Source: Epiperipatus broadwayi
Taxonomy: Eukaryota; Onychophora; Udeonychophora; Euonychophora; Peripatidae
Assembly (NCBI GenBank): GCA_028023455.1
Contig: JAQFVV010000030.1
Coordinates: 10,403,649 to 10,467,648, forward strand
Length of the DNA stretch: 64,000 bases
Direction of reading: 5' to 3'
Numbering within the stretch: the stretch's first letter is position 1; each line of letters opens with the position of its first letter. The position numbers and the translations under genes were made by a program. The notes under the pieces are model-generated. The model had not been told where the DNA came from. It did no database searches and saw nothing but the letters and a program-made list of their open reading frames with translations. Below, one piece after another: positions 62,480 to 64,000 of the stretch.

Positions 62480-63704
62480 GCAGTGGACAAATTTAAAAAC
62501 TAATTAAAAAAAATAATGGGATCATCATATAAATAGGGCCAAAAATTTTGTCAGAACAGTCTTATTCACAAATCGAGAGTTATTCATGTATCTCAAGTCA
62601 ATCACCTATTGGACTTCTTTCCAATGAATATGATGCAGTGCTAAGCAGTTTGGGATATACAATGAACTCCACCCTTCATCTGCAAGAACATCAGCAGTCA
62701 GCCTAATAGAAGCAATGCCCATTTAATAATTTGAAGCTGCCAGGAATCTCTAACTGTCTGAAATAGAAGTAGCATGAAATAGAAATCATTAGAACCTCAA
62801 CAGAAGCTTAAAATTCAACCAGTTGGTAAAACACACATGAAGCAGCAAACAGCAAGAATTCTCCCATGTTTACAAATCCTATAGATAATAAATAATGTTT
62901 TTCTTATTCCAATTTTTGATATCAATTAATGTAGCCATTGCAATCTTTGAAGCTTCCTGGATCAGTAAAAGAAATGAACTCTATAGCATACATAAAAAAA
63001 CGTTTGATGTGTGTGTTTTAATGCCTTATATTTATTTAATGCTTTATATTATATTATATTGTGTGATTTATTAAGAATGTGTATAGTTATATATAAAAAT
63101 CATAGTTTAGATTAATTAAGAAATTTTATAATTAATTTACAAATTTTAGTAAGCATTTTAGTTAAAATAAATTATCTTTGAAAATTAATATTTTATTGGT
63201 CAATTCTTTACTTATCCCACTAATTAAAGCAGCAGTCTAATATATCATTCTTTTGATTGAGCTAATTGAGATTTCTTAGGCAGTGAATTAGTTTGCCATT
63301 GTTCAGGATATGTTAGTTACCTTTTGTGTAATTAACTGCCACTGGAGTTTACTCCAAAACAAAAAAGTGCTTTGAATTATAAGTGTTGAATTTTGCAGTT
63401 GAGAAGATCTATGCCCTTCAAATGTGGTTGCATTTATATATCTTAAATAGCTCAGCTTAGTCATAGGTACCCTCTTGGTATTATGCTTCTCTGCCTAAGG
63501 GACCAGTGTGGAGCAATACTTAAATTGCAGTGGAATAGATCAAACTTATAATAAATAATGTTATAATAATGTCATATGTTATGTATCAAAAATCAACAAT
63601 GTGTTTATCTTAAAATTTTGTTTTCACAAGTTTCTATTATATTAAAGAGTTAAAATCATTTATACTAGATTGTTTCCTCATTTGATCTACTACCACCTGG
63701 TTCA
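62480..63704 (+). mobile_element. Putative 5' LTR of an LTR retrotransposon (module B)
   Basis: TATAAATAGGGCCAAAAAT (62531-62549) gives a core promoter, followed by a leader with ACTCCACCCTTCATCTGCA, which loosely parallels CTCCACTCTTCACCATGCA in module A. The stretch ends GGTTCA at 63704, two bases before a primer binding site at 63707. The left LTR border (expected TG...) was not located and no second LTR lies in the window, so the extent is approximate. Confidence 0.4.
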
Positions 63705-63706
63705 TT

Positions 63707-63724
63707 TGGCACCCAATGTGGGGC
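63707..63724 (+). promoter_or_regulatory. Lysine-tRNA-type primer binding site
   Basis: TGGCACCCAATGTGGGGC differs at only two of 18 positions from the standard site complementary to the 3' end of tRNA-Lys1,2; both differences are transitions. It is followed by CATTCAGGTAAAT (63742-63754), which would serve as a leader splice donor. No gag-like frame is visible before the window ends. Confidence 0.55.
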
Positions 63725-64000
63725 AGAACTGTCATAAATGACATTCAGGTAAATATTTTTTTTTCATGTTTGAAAATATTCAAAGAAATGCTAAATTGTG
63801 TAATTGTATTTAAGAAAGTGGTACAGTTAAAATTAAAGAATTGACCAAAACAATTTTTTACTTTTAAATGAAAAGGAGAAAGTAAAGACAGTTAGATATT
63901 TTGGGCAGAGTTATGAAAGACCATGGTATGAAGGAAGATTGATGGTCAATCTTCATGGATAACTAGGTGAAATAGAAGGTCTATAGGTAGTGTCACTAGT
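63725..64000. other. Putative retrotransposon leader, no open frame
   Basis: About 275 bases of AT-rich to mixed sequence after the primer binding site. If the LTR call is right, coding begins beyond the window or has decayed. Confidence 0.35.

Overview
The window looks like a piece of an animal nuclear genome: very AT-rich, long introns, dense transposon debris, no operons, no bacterial or organellar genes. The RTE-type LINE, the CRISP architecture and the repeat style suggest a mollusc, most likely a cephalopod. That assignment is inference; no marker gene proves it.

The only host protein-coding gene I can support lies on the minus strand across 51.1-13.2 kb. Five exons (51135-51045, 38250-38114, 31968-31883, 25243-25158, 13386-13238) join with consistent splice phases and encode most of a cysteine-rich secretory protein (CRISP): a CAP domain, the hinge and the ion-channel-regulator-like (ICR) domain, ending at a stop codon. 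All 16 canonical cysteines are present. The signal peptide and N-terminal CAP exon(s) were not found and probably lie beyond 51.1 kb or outside the window. The introns (about 6.1 to 12.9 kb) hold nearly everything else.

Mobile and repeat layout: RTE-type LINE copies at 1-2185 (-), 26760-28950 (-, very decayed) and 45343-48040 (+); other LINE remnants at 15780-17790 (+), 17905-18990 (+), about 36300-37300 (-) and about 40900-43350 (-); two Penelope-like retroelements (PLEs) head to head at 22298-24998; a Merlin-type DNA transposon with TIRs and a TSD at 49314-50904; four short tRNA-Val-like SINEs with target duplications; several hairpin/TIR elements; roughly 400-460-bp tandem repeat families; and at the right end a putative LTR followed by a lysine-tRNA-type primer binding site at 63707.

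The most interesting feature is a dispersed family of small elements carrying hammerhead ribozyme motifs (12.2, 25.96, 30.17, 38.46, 39.0 and 48.2 kb). The best copies (30156-30212 and 38993-39050) have the intact catalytic core, a stem II with a GUU loop, a minimal 3-bp stem III and a matching stem I. The elements end in tRNA B-box-like tails, which in several copies are present in inverted orientation at both ends; one copy is a near-perfect 305-bp palindrome with a ribozyme core on each strand. These resemble the ribozymes known from Penelope-like elements and small retrozymes, but the inverted-tail architecture is one I do not recognise.
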